NCBI GenBank assembly: GCA_946122785.1
Contig: CAMGYJ010000004.1
Location: forward strand, 12,174,150 to 12,238,149
Direction of reading: 5' to 3'
DNA length: 64,000 bases
Source: Linum tenue
Taxonomy: Eukaryota > Streptophyta > Magnoliopsida > Malpighiales > Linaceae
Notes under the pieces: generated by a model
The model's database searches: none
Told to the model about the DNA's origin: nothing
Seen by the model: only the letters and a program-made list of their open reading frames with translations
Part shown: positions 59,560 through 64,000 of the stretch, piece after piece
How positions within the stretch are numbered: the stretch's first letter is position 1
How the letters are laid out: every line of letters begins with the position of its first letter
Program-made: the position numbers and the translations under genes

Positions 59560-60540
59560 TCCCAGAGAACCCAAAGAATGGGTCCCAAGGTCAAGAGCTC
59601 TCCTAACCGAGCTCGTTCTACCCTAAGCACCAGCTCCACCTGAAACACCCGCTACACCCGAAGCGCCTGCTCCACCCGAAACTCCCACTCCACCTGAAGC
59701 AACGGTCATCGTCGCCATCATATCCTCCCATCGCATGACCTCAGCTCTAAGGAAGTCCTCATCCAAGTGGATCATCGGGTAGTAATCACGAAGAACGTTC
59801 ATGGCCAACTGAAAGAAATGAGTAGATGTTGTAGACATGAACTCCCAACATTGTGCCGTCTGACGCTTCAGCTGACCATAATGGGCCCTCTCCTGAGCAA
59901 TATTCACCCTTGACTCCCTAACTTCCGCCTGTTGCTGACCCAAGAAAAACCTCACCTCAACTAAAACGACATGATCTTTCTCACGACCGCACCTCTCTTT
60001 CTCCACCTGACGACGCAGATTCACCAGCTGAGACTCTATCTCCTTAACCTAGGCATCCCTAACTCGAAGCCTCTGCTCCTCCAATATGCGCTCGGCCCTA
60101 TCAGGGTCTCTCGTGTTGTCCGATCCTCTAAAGTTCGTGAAGAAGCCACCACCGACAGCAACTACAAGCATGAAAGAAGTAAATACGAACAAAGAGAAAG
60201 ATAACAAAATTAGGTTGGCAACAGAGATACATGCATGGCAGACGCCACGATAGAAGCATCCATATCATCCCTGCTCTCCATCACGTCCCTTCCCCATCCG
60301 GTCTGGATCTCCTGGAAAGCCCTTGAAGGATCCGCCTAAGCAGACATGAAGAATGACCCTAATGGTGGATGACCTCCGTCTGAACCAACCATAGGTCTCG
60401 TGGGTTCCGGGTCTAGAGATCCAGTTCTTGCTGCTATCACCACGGTGTGAGACTGAACTGGCCCCACCATGCCACCCTAGCCATTAGCAGCTACACTAGG
60501 CGCATCCCCCATAAACTCTCCATGAGGTATCCCTATGCTA
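59560..60540 (-). pseudogene. Antisense ORF remnant downstream of the Tat-like integrase
   Basis: The minus frame 59623-60024 (133 codons) is Glu/Arg/Gln-rich and coiled-coil-like at the start, then 'FFQLAMNVLRDYYPMIHLDE' and a Gly/Val/Ser repeat tail. Upstream minus-strand pieces to about 60540 continue this style with stops and a possible intron. Some Tat-lineage elements (Grande) carry an extra antisense gene between integrase and 3' LTR; position and strand fit. Function is unknown. Confidence 0.5.
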
Positions 60541-60609
60541 TCTGACTCGCTTGTACTGTCACACTAGAAAGTGGCCAAGTGTAACCACCTACTAATGCAT
60601 AGTATAGAG

Positions 60610-61916
60610 GGTGTAGACGAGAATCGAAGGGATCGATTACCATGACACATTTGCACCAGTCGCCAAACTAGTCACGGTTCGTTGTCTCATTGTCGTCGCG
60701 GCCAGTCAAGGCTGGCACCTCCATCAGCTCGACGTCAACAACGCCTTCCTGCATGGAGATTTACATGAGGAAGTTTACATGAGGATCCCTCAAGGATTTT
60801 CTCGTCCTGGTGATAGTTGAGTGTGTCTCCGTCAAGCATCCAGGAACTGGTACCAGAAGTTCTCTCAGGCGTTGCTGAGTTTTCAGTTTGTCCAGAGCCG
60901 CGCTCATCACTCTCTATTCATTCACCGATCGGGTTCCAATTTCGTGGCAGCACTCATTTACGTCGACGACGTCATTCTTGCTGGCATTGATGCAAAGTTT
61001 ATTCAGCGGGTTAAAGACTTCCTTCATGCCCGATTCACCATCAAGGATCTAGGGCCCCTCAAATATTTCTTGGGTATTGAGATGGCTCGTTCTCATAAAG
61101 GTGTCGTTCTGAATCAGCGTGAATATGTCTTAGACATCCTTGCCGACTATGGTCTGGAGGGTACGCGTCCTTGTGCCACTCCTATCAAGAGGGTCATCAG
61201 CTCGCTTGTGGTTCCTCGCCTCCAGCCACGGACCCTTCTAGTTACCGACGGTTGGTTGGACGTCTCCTTTATCTCACCGTTACTCACCCTGACATCCAGT
61301 ATGCCGTTAAAATCTTAAGTCAGGCCGTTCACCCGCCTACCCAGGCTCATGCCGCTGCTTCTGTTGTTGTGCTTCGCTACTTAAATAAGTCTCCTGGTCA
61401 CAGCCTTTTCTTCTCGGCATCTACCTTGTTGGATATGACCGCATACTGTGATGCTGACTGGGCCAGTTTTCCCACGACCTGGCATTCTACTACTGGTTAT
61501 TTCATTCGCCTCAGCAGTGCTCCTCTTTCTTAGCGTACCAAGAAACAGTTGGTGGTAGCTTGCTCCTCTGCCGAAGCTGAATATTGAGCTGTGGCTACTA
61601 CTGTCAGCGAGTTAGTTGGTTACGTTGGCTATTTTCTGAGCTCGGTGTCTCCCTGTCTCCGACAACACCTCTCTACTGTGATAATCAAGCTGCTTTGCAC
61701 ATTTCGGCTAACCCAGTTTTTCACAAGCGAACTAAGCATGTGAAAATGGATTGTTATTTTGTTCGGGAACGTGTTTTTTCTTCTCACATCGCCGCTCGCA
61801 AGATTGCAACCTCCGAACAACCGGCCGATTTGCTCACGAAAGGGTTAAGCGTCGATCAGTTCAACGACTTAATTTTCAACCTTGGCATGCTTGATATCCA
61901 TGTTCAAGCTTGAGGG
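60610..61916 (+). pseudogene. Ty1/copia RT-RNase H fragment
   Basis: '[20 protein letters not shown]', '[20 protein letters not shown]', a TGA near 60820, 'AALIYVDDVILAG' (YVDD catalytic), 'KYFLGIEMARSHKGVVLNQR', RNase H 'DMTAYCDADWASF' and 'SSAEAEY', ending 'ADLLTKGLSVDQFNDLIFNL'. Frame changes occur near 61190 and 61540-61590. The 5' two thirds and 5' LTR are missing, so it is 5' truncated at the boundary with the Tat-like element. Confidence 0.9.
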
Positions 61917-62194
61917 GGAGTATTACGGTTACTTCGTTGCTTGTTAAGAAAGTAATTGTATTGGTCTTGTATTAGGTTTCCTAGTCTAAACCTAATTTGG
62001 CTTGTCCAGCCACTAGTATATATGCTTAGCCGAGGTCTATGTCAAAGGCAAGCAAGTCATAAAGTTGTCGAATAAAATCAGTAGTCGTGAGCTCCTTCGA
62101 GCTCACTATGGATTAGTCCTGCTCACTTCGAGCAGGGATACCACGTAAAATCCTGATCTTCAGTTTATGCTTGCGATAATTTACGATTTCTACA
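61917..62194 (+). repeat. 3' LTR of the copia fragment
   Basis: It follows the polypurine-like GAGGGGGAGTA at 61911-61921. It contains 'GAGCTCCTTCGAGCTC' and 'TGCTCACTTCGAGCAGG' palindromic words, and ends near TTTCTACA. There is no second copy in the window to confirm the edges. Confidence 0.6.
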
Positions 62195-62214
62195 GATACC
62201 TAATATTCTAGACT

Positions 62215-62274
62215 ATAAAAATTACACACTTTTTTATACACATTTTATAATATTATGCATATTTTGTAGTGATT
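62215..62274 (-). repeat. CACTA-like terminal sequence, inverted copy of 11453-11515
   Basis: On the minus strand it starts CACTACAAAATATGCATAAT and matches the copy near 11.45 kb over about 60 bp with few differences. Confidence 0.55.
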
Positions 62275-62289
62275 GAACTGTAAGTATTT

Positions 62290-62938
62290 TTTGTACCATA
62301 TATCAACAAACAAGTAACTCATTAAAAAATCATAAAAATTTTAATCGTTTAAAATTAAAAAAGATTAAAAAATATATATGCATTTGGATAGGTGTATTTC
62401 AAATGTAAAGTGTTTGAAATATATGCATTTGAAATGGATATATTTGAAATACATGTAATTCAAATTTGTTGTTTGTATACTCATTTGTAGTTTGTTTGTA
62501 TTTTGAATTTCATAATTTTTTATTTGAATTTTGAATTTTATGGTTACTTACTACAAATTTTTTCAAATTACATTTTGGTACCTAATTTTCTTACAATTTA
62601 GTCCCTAAATTTTACAAAAAGGTCCTGAAATTTTGATGGTAAAATTATATTTGGGTATTTTTTGCCTCACACTGTAGTACCTAAACTTTTAATATTTTAC
62701 AAATAGGTCCAATCTTTTGTTAGGAGGTATTTCAAATCACTAGTTGTTGAAATGTATTTGAAGTTGACAAGAGATACACTAGATATGTATTTGGAAATCA
62801 CCCATGAATTTGACACAAATCCAATTAGCAAATGTAATTCATATCCAAACACATTATTTAATATTTGAAAATTCAATCACATATACCAGATTCAAATTTG
62901 GATGGAAAAAACAAACCGTTAGAAGGGATGGCTGTAAT
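62290..62938. other. AT-rich spacer with inverted TTTGGATA-type words
   Basis: 'GCATTTGGATAGGTGTATTT' near 62380 and 'ATATCCAAACACATTATTT' near 62848 are opposed and could be the ends of a roughly 480 bp MITE. No coding region. Confidence 0.35.
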
Positions 62939-64000
62939 TAGGGGTGGGCAACGATTCGATTCACATCGGACCGAATCGACTCTTACACAGAATCGGATCG
63001 AACTGTTTATCTTTCGATTCGACTTTGATTCCTGAATTTGGTACATTTTCAGTTTTGATTTGGTCCAGACTGAAACCGTAAAATCAAGCTAAGTACTGGA
63101 CCGAATCGTAATTAAATTAATTGCCTATTTTATTTGCTCTGAGAAGGCAAGTCGACTTTGAGTTGAAAACCCTAGTACCCTACATGACCTATAAATATGA
63201 TACTTTCCCTGACTTTGACTCGCTGCTCCCGCTCCTATAGTCCTACCCTCAAATCAGAGTTCTTATCCGCGTTGCTTCGATCAAGAGAGCTGCTTACTTT
63301 ACCTACACACTATGAACCAAATATTTATATTGTGCCGTCTTTTCATTTTTAATGTTTCAGATATGGAGAAGATGCGAGTAAATGACACCACAGACGCTTC
63401 TGCCAAGTCTGACAACACCACTGCAAATTAGCAAGGTTGAGAATCATTTGTTTTATTGCACTAGTTCTTGGAGTAAGTGTCACTTTGTTAAACTCCTTTC
63501 TAATGCCTTATATCATGTGCTTATATTGCAGAAGAAAGTCTTTCTAATGAATAGTGGAAATTCTGGAGATTGGGAGGTCCAACGTGCACTCTGGAAATGG
63601 AAATGAAAATGGAAGATTAGAGAAGCAATTAGTTAGACTACCTTTGAGATTGAATAAAAAGACTTTTGTCTTTTAGTTAAGTAGTTCTTGTTTAGCTTTT
63701 TGCATAATATTTTGGAACATGTGGGTTTTAAGAATTGTGGAGTATTTAAATTGGTATAATTTGATTACTTCTTTTTATGTAGTTATATTTTTTTAATTCT
63801 TGTTTTGTCTTTTCAGAGTGATTTTATTCGAATAAAAGATTAGTCGGTCCAATGGGATGGTCCAGATCGAATCGATCCATATATAGTTTGATCCGGACCA
63901 AATCAAAGTAATAACGATTCGGCTTTGATCCTTGATTTAGAAGAAATTTTGATCCGGTCCGAGGATAATTTGGTCCAGTCTTGGGTTACTCACCTTCCAA
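62939..64000 (+). mobile_element. hAT-like element with promoter and start of a reading frame, right end at or beyond window edge
   Basis: Starts TAGGGGTGGGCAACGATTCG, similar to the hAT-type element at 41145. Arms contain many CGGACCGAATCG words (62960-63110 and 63840-63990). Between them are a TATA-like 'CCTATAAATATGA' (63190), leader-like sequence and a short frame from 63363 (MEKMRVNDTTDASA...) that stops at 63431. This looks like an internally deleted derivative that kept only the 5' part of the transposase gene. Confidence 0.6.

Noticed and set aside
1..64000. A new defence, biosynthetic or other multi-gene system
   Set aside because: Apart from the two GH1 genes, all coding sequence I can identify belongs to known transposable element families. 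No co-located set of other host genes is visible.

Overview
The window is nuclear DNA of a flowering plant, most likely a eudicot. It holds two intron-containing, plant-type glycoside hydrolase family 1 (GH1, beta-glucosidase) genes in a thick layer of plant transposable elements. Every major plant class appears: Ty3/gypsy elements of three kinds, Ty1/copia, LINE, a probable SINE, CACTA, Mutator-like and hAT-like elements and MITEs. I see no bacterial genes, operons, CRISPR array or rRNA, and I found no tRNA gene by eye. The species cannot be named from the sequence alone.

Layout. 1-6007: minus-strand Ty3/gypsy element (gag, protease, RT, RNase H, start of integrase, then a 2.26 kb LTR), cut by the window edge. 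6008-12604: relic of a third GH1 gene end (stop-codon end, 3' UTR and downstream flank), split by DNA-transposon insertions and followed by a LINE RNase H fragment and a 748 bp MITE. 12605-15627: GH1 gene 1, minus strand, 11 exons, 564 codons by my splice model. 17288-18035: small CACTA-type element. About 18.5-23.9 kb: Athila-like plus-strand gag-protease element with no RT or integrase. About 23.9-27.0 kb: minus-strand Athila-like 3' end with an integrase tail. 28570-33823: CACTA/En-Spm transposase pseudogene, its leader intron carrying an 885 bp inverted-repeat element. 34.5-36.8 kb: LINE pseudogene split by an LTR-like insertion. 37611-44650: GH1 gene 2, plus strand, 11 exons, 554 codons. 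45002-50067: structurally complete Ty1/copia element with both LTRs, primer binding site and a 5 bp target duplication. 50.5-60.6 kb: Tat/Retand-like Ty3 element whose integrase is split by an hAT-like insertion, itself split by a 1501 bp Mutator-like element with a perfect 9 bp duplication. 60.6-62.2 kb: copia RT/RNase H fragment with its 3' LTR. 62.9-64.0 kb: hAT-like terminal sequence with a stub reading frame.

The two GH1 genes point away from each other, 22 kb apart. They share all ten intron positions, near-identical core promoters and related 3' UTRs, so they are an inverted duplicate pair. With the relic at 6.6-10.05 kb, at least three GH1 copies once stood here. Gene 2 has accumulated more damage than gene 1: about 4.1 kb of repeats in intron 3, a SINE-like insert in intron 6, a long ATT microsatellite in intron 9 and a one-base frameshift that replaces its last residues. 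Both keep the acid/base (TLNEP) and nucleophile (ITENG) motifs.

I found no clearly new multi-gene system. The most informative observations are the GH1 duplication history, the nested insertions with readable target duplications, and the Athila-like derivative that kept gag and protease but lost the rest of pol.
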